Source of the DNA: Streptomyces venezuelae ATCC 10712
GTDB taxonomy: Bacteria; Actinomycetota; Actinomycetes; Streptomycetales; Streptomycetaceae
Assembly: GCF_008639165.1 (NCBI RefSeq)
Contig: NZ_CP029197.1
Span: forward strand, 6,266,001 to 6,330,000
Reading direction: 5' to 3'
Length of the DNA stretch: 64,000 nt
Shown here: positions 44,128-52,512 of the stretch, one piece after another
Layout of the letters: every line of letters begins with the position of its first letter
Numbering within the stretch: position 1 is the stretch's first letter
The notes under the pieces: generated by a model
What the model saw: the letters and a program-made list of their open reading frames with translations, nothing else
Databases searched by the model: none
Told to the model about the DNA's origin: nothing
Made by a program: the position numbers and the translations under genes

Positions 44128-44372
44128 GGGCAGGCTCCCTTCACCGAGTGGGGGTGGGCGAGTGGGGTGGAGGCATCCCGAGACGTCCTGGTTTCAACCT
44201 TACGAGGCGCAATTTATTTCTCCAGGGGCGCCCCTCCCTGATCGGTAGGGACCTCCGTCACCGGTGGCCCAGGACCTTCCGCGGGGCATCCTCATCCCTC
44301 CTTTATCGCGTACTCGTGACGGTGGTCACAAGACAGTGATACCCTCCGAGCGGAGGAAGGAGGCCGTTCCGG

Positions 44373-45200
44373 ATGAGCCCCTTTACCGGCTCCACGCCCC
44401 GCACGGCACGCTGGCAACACCTGCGCCTCAGCATCGACCGGGGCGTGGCCACTGTCACCCTCGCGCGGCCCGCGAAACTCAACGCCCTCACCTTCGGCGC
44501 CTACGCCGACCTGCGCGATCTCCTCGCCGAGCTCTCCCGGGAGCGCAGCGTCCGCGCCCTCGTCCTCGACGGCGAGGGCCGGGGCTTCTGCTCCGGCGGC
44601 GACGTCGACGAGATCATCGGCGCCACCCTCTCCCTCGACACCGCCCAGCTCCTCGACTTCAACCGGATGACCGGCCAGGTCGTCCGGGCCCTGCGCGAGT
44701 GCCCCTTCCCGGTCGTCGCCGCCCTCCACGGGGTCGCGGCGGGCGCCGGAGCCGTGCTCGCCCTCGCCGCCGACTTCCGGATCGCCGACCCCACCACCCG
44801 CTTCGCGTTCCTCTTCACCCGGGTGGGCCTCTCCGGCGGCGACATGGGCGCGGCCTATCTGCTGCCCCGGGTCGTCGGCCTCGGCCACGCCACCCGGCTG
44901 CTCATGCTCGGCGAACCCGTCCACGCCCCCGAGGCCGAGCGCATCGGCCTGCTGTCGGAGCTCACCGAGGAGGGCCGGGCGGGGGAGCGGGCGGCGGAGC
45001 TCGCCCGCCGGCTCGCCGACGGCCCCGCGCTCGCCCTCGCCCAGACCAAGGCGCTGCTCACCTCCGAGCTCGACATGCCGCTCGCGGCCTCGATCGAACT
45101 CGACGCGGCCACCCAGGCGCTCCTCATGAACGGCGAGGACTACGCCGAGTTCCACGCGGCCTTCACGGAGAAGCGCCCCCCGAAATGGCGGGGGTGCTGA
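44373..45200 (+). CDS. Enoyl-CoA hydratase/isomerase family protein
   Basis: A 275-residue crotonase-fold protein. GRGFCSGGDVDEII and HGVAAGAGAVLALAADFRIAD supply the oxyanion-hole backbone regions; GLSGGDMGAAYLLPRVVG contains a position where active crotonases carry a Glu, here replaced by Gly-Asp, so the exact reaction is uncertain. GGAGGAAGGAGG 9 nt before ATG 44373 is a very strong ribosome site. It overlaps the start region of the fused monooxygenase gene. In 2-aminobenzoyl-CoA catabolism a hydratase acts downstream of the fused enzyme, which suits this position. Confidence 0.9.
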   Translation: MSPFTGSTPRTARWQHLRLSIDRGVATVTLARPAKLNALTFGAYADLRDLLAELSRERSVRALVLDGEGRGFCSGGDVDEIIGATLSLDTAQLLDFNRMTGQVVRALRECPFPVVAALHGVAAGAGAVLALAADFRIADPTTRFAFLFTRVGLSGGDMGAAYLLPRVVGLGHATRLLMLGEPVHAPEAERIGLLSELTEEGRAGERAAELARRLADGPALALAQTKALLTSELDMPLAASIELDAATQALLMNGEDYAEFHAAFTEKRPPKWRGC

Positions 45201-45202
45201 CG

Positions 45203-47533
45203 ATGCGGGGCCGTCCCGAGGTGGCCGGCGCACGCGGGTCCGACGCGGCTCCCGCCCGGGGTTCCGGCGCCGCTCGCGCCGCGGGTCCCGAGTCCCGGAT
45301 CGCCGTCGTGGGCGGCGGACCCGGTGGGCTCTACGCCGCCGCCCTCCTCAAACGGCTCGACCCCACGCGCGAGGTCACCGTCTGGGAGCGGAACGCGCCC
45401 TCCGACACCTTCGGCTTCGGGGTCGTGCTCTCCGACGAGACCCTCGGCGGCATCCGGGACGCCGACCCCGTCGTCTACGAGGCGCTCGGCCGCGACATGG
45501 TCCGCTGGGACGACATCGACGTCGTCCACCGCGGCCACCGCACCACCTCCACCGGACACGTCTTCGCCGCGCTCGGCCGCCGCAGGCTCCTGGAGATCCT
45601 GCACGCCCGGTGCGCCGACCTCGGCGTACGGCTCCGCTTCCGCACCGAGGCCCCGCCCGCGGACGTCCTCGCCGCCGGGCACGACCTGGTCGTCGCCGCC
45701 GACGGGGTCCACAGCCGCACCCGCGAGACCCACGCCGACCACTTCCGCCCCACCATCACCACCCACCGCTGCCGCTACATCTGGCTCGCCGCCGACTTCG
45801 CCTTCGACGCCTTCCGCTTCGAGACCGCCGAGACCGAGTACGGCGTGATGCAGCTGCACGCCTACCCCTACGGGCCGGCCGCCTCCACCGCCATCGTCGA
45901 AATGCGGGAAGAGGTCTGGCGGGCCGCCGGGTTCGACGAGCTCGACGAGGCCGAGTCCACCGTCCGCTGCGCCAAGATCTTCGCCGAGGCGCTCGGCGGC
46001 CGGGAGCTGCGCTCGCACCGCTCCGCCTGGACCGCCTTCCGTACCGTCGTCAACGAGCACTGGTCCCACGGCAACACCGTGCTCATCGGCGACGCCGCCC
46101 ACACCGCGCACTTCTCCATCGGCTCCGGAACCAAACTCGCCGTCGAGGACGCCCTGGCCCTGGCGCACAGCCTCCGCGACCACCCCGATCCCACCGAGGC
46201 CCTCACCGCCTACGAGGCCGAACGCCGACCCGTCGTCGAGTCCACCCAGCGCGCGGCCACCGCGAGCCTGCGCTGGTTCGAGGAACTCGCGGGCCATGTC
46301 GACCGGCCGCCCCGCCGCTTCGCCTTCGACCTGCTGACCCGCAGCCGCCGCGTCACCCACGCCAACCTCCGGCTCCGCGACCCGGCCTTCACCGCCACCG
46401 TGGAACGCGACTTCGGCTGCCCGCCCGGCACCCCGCCGATGTTCACCCCCTTCCGGCTCCGCGGACTCACCCTGCGCAACCGGGTCGTCGTCTCCCCCAT
46501 GGACATGTACGTCGCCGAGGACGGCGTCCCCGGCGACTTCCACCTCGTCCACCTGGGGTCCAGGGCCCTCGGCGGCGCCGGACTCGTCATGACCGAGATG
46601 GTCTGCGTCAGCCCCGAGGGCCGGATCACCCCCGGCTGCACCGGCCTGTGGACCGACGAGCAGGCCGCCGCCTGGGCCCGGATCACCGGCTTCGTGCACG
46701 CCCAGGCGCCCGGCACCGCACTCGGCGTGCAGCTCGGCCACTCCGGCCGCAAGGGCTCCACCCGGCGCATGTGGGAGGGCATCGACCAGCCCCTGCCGGA
46801 GGGCAACTGGCCGCTCGTCGCCGCCTCCCCCCTCCCGTACCGGCCCGGCGTCAACCAGACCCCGCGCGCCCTCGACCGCGCCGGACTCACCACCGTCCGC
46901 GAGGAGTTCACCGCGGCCGCCCGCCGCGCCGCGCACGCCGGCTTCGACCTCCTCGAACTCCACTGCGCCCACGGCTATCTGCTCTCCGGCTTCCTCTCAC
47001 CCCTCACCAACCACCGCACCGACGCCTATGGCGGCGACCTGGCCGCCCGGCTCCGCTTCCCGCTCGAAGTCTTCGACGCGGTACGGGAGGTGTGGCCGGA
47101 GGAACGCCCCATGACCGTCCGGATCTCGGCCACCGACTGGGCCGAGGGCGGGACGAGCGACGAGGACGCGGTCGCGATCGCACGCGCCTTCGCGGCGCAC
47201 GGCGCCGACGCCGTCGACGTCTCCACCGGCCAGGTCGTCCCCGACGAGGCCCCGGCCTACGGGCGCTCGTACCAGACCCCGTACGCCGACCGGATACGCA
47301 ACGAGGCCGGGGTCCCCGTCATCGCGGTCGGCGCGATCTCCTCCTGGGACGACGTCAACTCCCTGCTCCTGGCGGGCCGCGCCGACCTCTGCGCGCTCGC
47401 CCGCCCGCACCTCTACGACCCGCACTGGACCCTGCACGCCGCCGCCGAACAGGACTACGAGGGTCCGGCGGCCCCCTGGCCGGCCCCGTACCGCGCGGGC
47501 CGCCGCCCACCCCCGACCGGCCGCCGGAACTGA
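45203..47533 (+). CDS. Fused FAD monooxygenase / OYE-type reductase (salicylyl-CoA 5-hydroxylase or 2-aminobenzoyl-CoA monooxygenase/reductase type)
   Basis: A 776-residue two-domain flavoprotein. N-terminal residues ~28-400 are an FAD monooxygenase: GGGPGGLYAAALL, DGVHSRTRE, and GDAAHTAHFSIGSG. Residues ~410-765 are an Old Yellow Enzyme FMN domain: FRLRGLTLRNRVVVSPM, HLGSRALGGAGLVMTEM, LHCAHGYLLSGFLSPLTNHR and AVGAISSWDDVN. This domain order is that of 2-aminobenzoyl-CoA monooxygenase/reductase of Azoarcus and of salicylyl-CoA 5-hydroxylase fusions. It would hydroxylate (and reduce) an aryl-CoA thioester. Possible starts are 45185, 45194 and 45203; the last leaves the shortest overlap and is used. 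Confidence 0.85.
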   Translation: MRGRPEVAGARGSDAAPARGSGAARAAGPESRIAVVGGGPGGLYAAALLKRLDPTREVTVWERNAPSDTFGFGVVLSDETLGGIRDADPVVYEALGRDMVRWDDIDVVHRGHRTTSTGHVFAALGRRRLLEILHARCADLGVRLRFRTEAPPADVLAAGHDLVVAADGVHSRTRETHADHFRPTITTHRCRYIWLAADFAFDAFRFETAETEYGVMQLHAYPYGPAASTAIVEMREEVWRAAGFDELDEAESTVRCAKIFAEALGGRELRSHRSAWTAFRTVVNEHWSHGNTVLIGDAAHTAHFSIGSGTKLAVEDALALAHSLRDHPDPTEALTAYEAERRPVVESTQRAATASLRWFEELAGHVDRPPRRFAFDLLTRSRRVTHANLRLRDPAFTATVERDFGCPPGTPPMFTPFRLRGLTLRNRVVVSPMDMYVAEDGVPGDFHLVHLGSRALGGAGLVMTEMVCVSPEGRITPGCTGLWTDEQAAAWARITGFVHAQAPGTALGVQLGHSGRKGSTRRMWEGIDQPLPEGNWPLVAASPLPYRPGVNQTPRALDRAGLTTVREEFTAAARRAAHAGFDLLELHCAHGYLLSGFLSPLTNHRTDAYGGDLAARLRFPLEVFDAVREVWPEERPMTVRISATDWAEGGTSDEDAVAIARAFAAHGADAVDVSTGQVVPDEAPAYGRSYQTPYADRIRNEAGVPVIAVGAISSWDDVNSLLLAGRADLCALARPHLYDPHWTLHAAAEQDYEGPAAPWPAPYRAGRRPPPTGRRN

Positions 47534-47617
47534 CACGGCCCGCGCGGTGGACGCCCGCGTATGCCGGAGCGACGCGGGGACATGGTCCGGGCGTCGCCCC
47601 GGCACTTGAATGAGGAC

Positions 47618-48094
47618 ATGACACAGCAGCGGGGTGGGAAGGGTGCCGGGGCCGTCCTCGGCACGGCGACGGTGGCGACCGGACTGGTCGCGGGGGTGTG
47701 GTTCGCGTACGTCTGCTCGGTGATGCCGGCGCTGGCCCGCAGCGACGACCGGGTCTACGTCGAGGTGATGCGGAACATCAACGACGTGATCCAGAACCCG
47801 GTGTTCTTCACGCCGTTCTTCGGCGCGACGATCCTGACCGCCGTGGCCGCCTGGCAGCACCGCGCCACCCGGGCCCGGGCCTGGACGATCGCCGCGTTCG
47901 TCCTCTCCGTGGCGGTCTTCCTCGTCACCTCGGCGGCGAACGTCCCCCTCAACGACGCCCTCGCGGCGGCCGCGGACCCGACGGCCGCCCGGGCCGCCTT
48001 CGAGACGCCCTGGGTGGCCTGGAACCTGGTCCGCGCGGTCCTGACCACGGCCGGCCTCGCCTGCCTGCTCCGGGCCCTGGCGGTACGGAAGTAG
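47618..48094 (+). CDS. DUF1772 (anthrone oxygenase-like) membrane protein
   Basis: A 158-residue protein with four hydrophobic helices (about residues 12-32, 62-80, 88-106, 133-152) and an overall pattern of DUF1772: VWFAYVCSVMPALAR, NINDVIQNPVFFTPFFG, AANVPLNDALA. Members include anthrone oxygenases but most are uncharacterised. A TTGAAT hexamer sits 6 nt before ATG 47618, again resembling a leaderless start; an alternative ATG lies at 47582. It is placed between the aromatic-CoA enzyme and PaaX-type regulator, so it may belong to that pathway; this is inference. Confidence 0.75.
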   Translation: MTQQRGGKGAGAVLGTATVATGLVAGVWFAYVCSVMPALARSDDRVYVEVMRNINDVIQNPVFFTPFFGATILTAVAAWQHRATRARAWTIAAFVLSVAVFLVTSAANVPLNDALAAAADPTAARAAFETPWVAWNLVRAVLTTAGLACLLRALAVRK

Positions 48095-48949
48095 CTAGCC
48101 TTCCGACAGGAACGGGCGGACGAACTCCGCGCCCCGGTCCCGCAGCAGCTCGTGCAGGGCCGCGAAGACCTCCGCGGAGCGGCGGCCCGGCCAGTCGTCG
48201 GGCAGCAGCTCGGCGGGGAGCACCGGGTCCGCGTACGGCAGCCGGCGCCAGGAGTCCAGGACCAGCAGGTAGTCGCGGTAGGCGTCCTCGGCGCTCTTCT
48301 GCGGGCCGTCCGCCGTCGGGCCGGCCTCCGCCAGGGCCGTCCGCCAGGCCCGTAGCACCGGCTCGTGGACGGCGAGGAACTCCTCGTGGAGCCCGGCGAT
48401 CGCGGGCAGGTCCCACCAGCGGGCCACCGCCTCGGCCGTGGCCGCGTACCCCAGGTGGTCGCCCCGGAAGAGGTCCACGTACGGCGAGAGCTCCAGGCGC
48501 TCCAGGGCGTTGCGGGTCTCCTCGTACAGCCGGGCCGGGGCGATCCAGACGCCGGGGGCCGCCGTGCCGAAGCCCAGGCGGCCGAGCCGGGAGCGCAGCA
48601 GGTGCCGCTTGTGCCGCTCGGCCTCGGGCACGGAGAAGACGGCGAGCACCCAGCCCTCGGAGAGCTTGGGCTCGGTGCGGGCGTAGATCCGGCGGTCTCC
48701 GTCGTCCAGGAGCCGGCGGGCGTCGTCCGACAGGGCGTACCCGGCGGCGCCCGCGGCCGTCCGGCCCGGCAGCAGCAGTCCGCGCCGCTTCAGCCGCGAC
48801 ACCGAGGAGCGCACGGAGGGCGCGTCGACGCCGAGCACCGCGAGCAGCCGGATGAGCGCGGCCACCGGCATCGGGGAGCCGTCGGGCGCACGGCCGTACG
48901 CGCCGTAGAGGGAGACGATCAGGGATCGGGGAGTGTGCTGCTCGGCCAC
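48095..48949 (-). CDS. PaaX family transcriptional regulator
   Basis: A 284-residue regulator starting at GTG 48949. Residues 5-75 are a winged helix (PRSLIVSLYGAYGR, VAALIRLLAVLGVDAPSVRSSVSRLKRRGLL, quoted in parts). The rest matches PaaX: SEGWVLAVFSVPEAERHKRHLLRSRL and a C-terminal domain with YVDLFRGDHLGY and the AYRDYLLVLDSWRRLPYADPVLP region. PaaX represses phenylacetyl-CoA degradation genes and is released by an aryl-CoA. Here the neighbours are aryl-CoA ligase and aryl-CoA monooxygenase, so an aryl-CoA is the expected signal. Confidence 0.9.
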   Translation of the reverse strand: MAEQHTPRSLIVSLYGAYGRAPDGSPMPVAALIRLLAVLGVDAPSVRSSVSRLKRRGLLLPGRTAAGAAGYALSDDARRLLDDGDRRIYARTEPKLSEGWVLAVFSVPEAERHKRHLLRSRLGRLGFGTAAPGVWIAPARLYEETRNALERLELSPYVDLFRGDHLGYAATAEAVARWWDLPAIAGLHEEFLAVHEPVLRAWRTALAEAGPTADGPQKSAEDAYRDYLLVLDSWRRLPYADPVLPAELLPDDWPGRRSAEVFAALHELLRDRGAEFVRPFLSEG

Positions 48950-48999
48950 GTGATCACTCTAGAGGGTGGGTCCGACGCGCTCCGGACGCCCGGTGCGGC

Positions 49000-50622
49000 T
49001 CATGCCGGGTCGCGCAGCCGGAAGCGCTGGAGCTTTCCCGTCGCCGTGCGGGGCAGCGCGTCCAGGAAGACGATCTCGCGGGGCGACTTGTACGGGGCGA
49101 GGCGGGCGCGGACGAAGGCCCGCAGGGCGGCGGCGGTGCCCGCGTCGCGCGGCACCCCGTCCCGTACGACCGTGTAGGCCACGACGACCTGGCCCCGGAG
49201 CTCGTCCGGGCGGCCCACCACCGCCGTCTCGACCACGTCGGGATGGTCCAGGAGGACCTCCTCGACCTGCGGTCCCGCGATGTTGTACCCGGCCGAGATG
49301 ATCATGTCGTCGGCCCGTGAGACATAGCGGAAGTAGCCGTCGGGCTCGCGGACGTACGTGTCGCCCGTGACGTTCCAGCCCTCCCGTACGTACTCCGCCT
49401 GGCGGGCGTCGGCCAGATAGCGGCAGCCGACCGGTCCGCGCACCGCGAGCAGCCCCTCCTCGCCGTCCGGGACCCCCTTGCCCTCCTGGTCCACGATCCT
49501 CGCCTGCCAGCCGGGGACGGGCCGGCCGGTGGTGCCGGGTCGGATGTCGCCGTCGGCGGCGGAGATGAAGATGTGCAGCAGCTCGGTCGCGCCGATTCCG
49601 TTGATGAGGCGCAGCCCCGTGCGGGCGTACCAGGCCTTCCAGGTGGCCTCCGGGAGGTTCTCGCCGGCCGAGACGCAGCGCCGCAGCGAGCCCAGGTCGG
49701 GGGCGATGCCCTTGGTCAGCTCGTCGAGCATGACCCGGTAGGCCGTCGGGGCGGTGAAGAGCACCGACACCCGGTGCCGCTCGATCGCCGCGAGCAGCTG
49801 TTTCGGGCCGGCCTGTTCGAGGAGGACGGCGCTCGCCCCGGCCCGCAGGGGGAAGAGGACGAGCCCGCCGAGGCCGAAGGTGAAGGCGAGCGGCGGCGAA
49901 CCGGCGAAGACGTCGTCGGGCAGCGGCCGCAGGACGTGCGCGGAGAAGGTGTCGGCGACGGCCAGGACGTCCCGGTGGAAGTGGACGCAGCCCTTGGGGC
50001 GTCCGGTCGTGCCGGAGGTGAAGGCGATGAGGGCGACGTCGTCGGCGGCCGTCTCCACCGCCGGGTACGGGCCTGGGCGGCGGGCGGCGAGGGCGAGGAG
50101 GTCGTCCGGGCCGTCCCCGCCGAAGGGGGTGACGCGGAGTCCGGGGACGCGGGCGGCGAGCAGTTCGTCGAGGACGTGGGCGTCGCATAGGGCGTGGCTG
50201 CAACGGGCCGCGTCGGCCAGCACGGCCAGTTCGGGGGCGCGCTGCTGCGCCAGAACGGTGACGGCGACCGCGCCCGCCTTCATCACGGCGAGCCAGCAGG
50301 CGGCGAGCCAGGGGGTGCTGGGTCCGCGCAGCAGGACCCGGTTGCCGGGCAGGACGCGCAGGTCGTCGGTGAGGACGTGGGCGATGCGGTCCACCCGGTC
50401 CTGGAGTTCTCCGTAGGTCCAGACGCCGCCCTCGCCGTCGTGGAAGGCGGGCCGGTCGGCGCCGAATCGTTCCGTCGTACGGTCGAGGAGTTCCGCCCCG
50501 CAGTTCAGCCGGTCGGGGTAGGAGAGCTCCGGGAGGTCGAAGAGGAGACGCGGCCACCGGTCCGGCGGCGGCAGCCGGTCGCGGGCGAAAGTGTCGAGGT
50601 GGGCCGAGGGTGTCAGCTCCAT
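49000..50622 (-). CDS. Aryl-CoA ligase (benzoate/2-aminobenzoate-CoA ligase family)
   Basis: A 540-residue adenylate-forming enzyme. The AMP motif FTSGTTGRPKGCVHF, the A5-type NGIGATELLHIF, VTGDTYVREPDGYFRYVSRADDMI and the terminal lysine in RTATGKLQRFRL are all present. It activates an aromatic acid to its CoA thioester in the cytosol. ATG 50622 is chosen because AGGGGGA precedes it and the family N-terminus begins there; a longer frame to 50736 lacks support. It is transcribed away from the acyl-CoA dehydrogenase gene. With the fused monooxygenase the likely substrate is anthranilate or salicylate. Confidence 0.9.
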   Translation of the reverse strand: MELTPSAHLDTFARDRLPPPDRWPRLLFDLPELSYPDRLNCGAELLDRTTERFGADRPAFHDGEGGVWTYGELQDRVDRIAHVLTDDLRVLPGNRVLLRGPSTPWLAACWLAVMKAGAVAVTVLAQQRAPELAVLADAARCSHALCDAHVLDELLAARVPGLRVTPFGGDGPDDLLALAARRPGPYPAVETAADDVALIAFTSGTTGRPKGCVHFHRDVLAVADTFSAHVLRPLPDDVFAGSPPLAFTFGLGGLVLFPLRAGASAVLLEQAGPKQLLAAIERHRVSVLFTAPTAYRVMLDELTKGIAPDLGSLRRCVSAGENLPEATWKAWYARTGLRLINGIGATELLHIFISAADGDIRPGTTGRPVPGWQARIVDQEGKGVPDGEEGLLAVRGPVGCRYLADARQAEYVREGWNVTGDTYVREPDGYFRYVSRADDMIISAGYNIAGPQVEEVLLDHPDVVETAVVGRPDELRGQVVVAYTVVRDGVPRDAGTAAALRAFVRARLAPYKSPREIVFLDALPRTATGKLQRFRLRDPA

Positions 50623-50802
50623 GAGTCCGTCCCCCTGTCGTGGTGGGGTCGCCCGTCGCCACACGAGCGTATCGTGTTGGTGACGGCAGTCAACGGTTCG
50701 CGACAAGGGTGCTTCCGAGTGCCCCGACGACAGCACCGCGCGGCACAGGGACGCCGCACGGCGCAGGGACGAAGACGCCCGAGGGCGTCAGAGAGGGCCC
50801 AC

Positions 50803-52005
50803 ATGCCCGCATTCTCGCTCGATCCGGAACAGATCACCTGGTGTGCGGAGCTCCGCACCCTCGCCGCCGAACGCCTCAGGCCCCTCGCCGACCAGGGCGA
50901 ACCCGGCCGGGTCAACCGCCCCCTCGTCGCCGCCCTCGGCGAGCTCGGCCTGCTCGCCCGGCTTTTCGACGCGGGCGCCCTCGACCTCTGCCTGCTGCGC
51001 GAATCGCTCGCCCGGACCTGCACCGAGGCCGAGACCGCCCTCGCCCTCCAGGGCCTCGGCACCCACCCCGTCGCCGCCTTCGGCACCCCCGCACAGCGCG
51101 CCCGCTGGCTCCCCGAGGCCACCGCCGGCCGGGCCGTCGCCGCCTTCGCCCTCTCCGAACCCGACGCGGGCTCCGACGCCGCCGCACTCGCCCTGGAAGC
51201 CCGGCCCGACGGCGCCGGCGGCTGGCGCCTGCACGGCGAGAAGCGCTGGATCTCCAACGCCCCCGAGGCCGACTTCGCCACCGTCTTCGCCCGCACCACC
51301 CAAGGCGCCGGATCCCGGGGCGTCACCGCCTTCCTCGTCCCCGCCGACCGGCCGGGACTCGGCGGCGAAGCCCTCGACATGCTCGCGCCGCACGCCCTCG
51401 GCACCCTCACCTTCGACGGCGTCCCCGTCGGCCCCGACGACCTGCTCGGCGAACCCGACCAGGGCTTCCGGGTCGCCATGCACACCCTCAACCTCTTCCG
51501 GCCCAGCGTCGGCGCCTTCGCCGTCGGCATGGCCCAGGCCGCCCTGGACGCCGCCCTCGCGCACACCGCCGCCCGCCCCGCCTTCGGCGGCCACCTCGCC
51601 GACCTCCAGGCCGTCGCCCACCGGATCGCCGAGATGGCCACCCGCACCGAGGCCGCCCGCCTCCTCGTGTACGCGGCGGCCACCGCGTACGACGAAGGCG
51701 ACCCCGACGTCCCACGGCGCTCCGCGATGGCCAAACTGCTCGCCACCGAGACCGCCCAGTACGTCGTGGACGCCGCCGTCCAACTCCACGGCGCCCGCGC
51801 CCTCCAGCGCGGCCACCTCCTGGAACACCTCTACCGGGAGGTCCGCGCGCCCCGCATCTACGAAGGGGCCACGGAGGTCCAGCGCACGATCATCGCCAAG
51901 GAGCTGTACGCGGCGCACCGCAGGGCCGCGAACCGAACCGAGCGGCGCGAGGCGGTCCGCCTCCGCACCGCCGACAGCCGCCGTCAGGAGGTGCCGTCCC
52001 CATGA
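50803..52005 (+). CDS. Acyl-CoA dehydrogenase family protein
   Basis: A 400-residue FAD flavoprotein. The middle domain shows AFALSEPDAGSDAAAL and EKRWISNAPEADFATVFART (the usual TGxKxWITNA), and the C-terminal helix region LHGARALQRGHLLEHLYREVRAPRIYEGATEVQRTII (quoted by its ends) contains the substrate-side YEGATEVQR. It oxidises an acyl-CoA to enoyl-CoA. It overlaps the RidA gene by ATGA. The position between aryl-CoA ligase and RidA matches gene order in 2-aminobenzoate gene clusters described from Azoarcus, in which an acyl-CoA dehydrogenase acts after reduction of the ring. Confidence 0.9.
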   Translation: MPAFSLDPEQITWCAELRTLAAERLRPLADQGEPGRVNRPLVAALGELGLLARLFDAGALDLCLLRESLARTCTEAETALALQGLGTHPVAAFGTPAQRARWLPEATAGRAVAAFALSEPDAGSDAAALALEARPDGAGGWRLHGEKRWISNAPEADFATVFARTTQGAGSRGVTAFLVPADRPGLGGEALDMLAPHALGTLTFDGVPVGPDDLLGEPDQGFRVAMHTLNLFRPSVGAFAVGMAQAALDAALAHTAARPAFGGHLADLQAVAHRIAEMATRTEAARLLVYAAATAYDEGDPDVPRRSAMAKLLATETAQYVVDAAVQLHGARALQRGHLLEHLYREVRAPRIYEGATEVQRTIIAKELYAAHRRAANRTERREAVRLRTADSRRQEVPSP

Positions 52006-52415
52006 GCCTGCACCGGCACAACCCCGCCGAACTCGCCCCGCCCACCGGCTTCTCGCACGCCGTGACCGCCACCGGAACCCGGTTCGTCTTCCTCGCCGGA
52101 CAGACCGCCCTCGACAGCGAGGGCAAGGTCGTGGGGGACACCCTGGCCCGGCAGTTCACCACCGCGCTCGGCAATCTGCTCACCGCGCTGCGTCACGCCG
52201 GCGGCACCCCGGCCGACCTCGCCCGCGTCACCGTCTACACCACCGACGTGGCCGAGTACCGCGCCCACGCCCATGAACTCGGCCGGATCTGGCGGCGGTT
52301 GGCGGGCCGCGACTACCCGGCGATGGCCGTGATCGGAGTCGTACGGCTCTGGGACGAACAGGCCCGGGTGGAACTCGACGGCTTCGCCGTGCTGGACGAG
52401 CCCGCCCACGCTTGA
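52002..52415 (+). CDS. RidA family reactive-intermediate deaminase
   Basis: A 137-residue protein of the RidA/YER057c fold: GFSHAVTATGTRFVFLAGQTALDSEGK, a KVV..TLARQFTTALGNLL helix, DLARVTVYTTDVAEYR and PAMAVIGVVRLWDEQARVELDGFAV (motifs given by parts). The usual catalytic Arg lies in the IGVVRLWD segment. RidA proteins hydrolyse enamine/imine intermediates to ketones and ammonia. In the aminobenzoyl-CoA pathway a RidA-type enzyme removes the amino group, which makes anthranilate the better guess than salicylate. CAGGAG lies 12 nt before ATG 52002, overlapping the upstream stop. Confidence 0.92.
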   Translation: MSLHRHNPAELAPPTGFSHAVTATGTRFVFLAGQTALDSEGKVVGDTLARQFTTALGNLLTALRHAGGTPADLARVTVYTTDVAEYRAHAHELGRIWRRLAGRDYPAMAVIGVVRLWDEQARVELDGFAVLDEPAHA

Positions 52416-52512
52416 TCAACTGGTCACCCGCTCGGGCCGGGCTTAGTGTCGAAAGGTGGACTGACCGGCCCACGGCTCCCTCCAGTGAGGGCGCGATGCG
52501 CCATGAATAGTC

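Noticed and set aside
44205..44225. AT-rich patch as promoter of the RsbW-like gene
   Set aside because: It is AT-rich but no -10/-35 pair with acceptable spacing could be defined on the minus strand.
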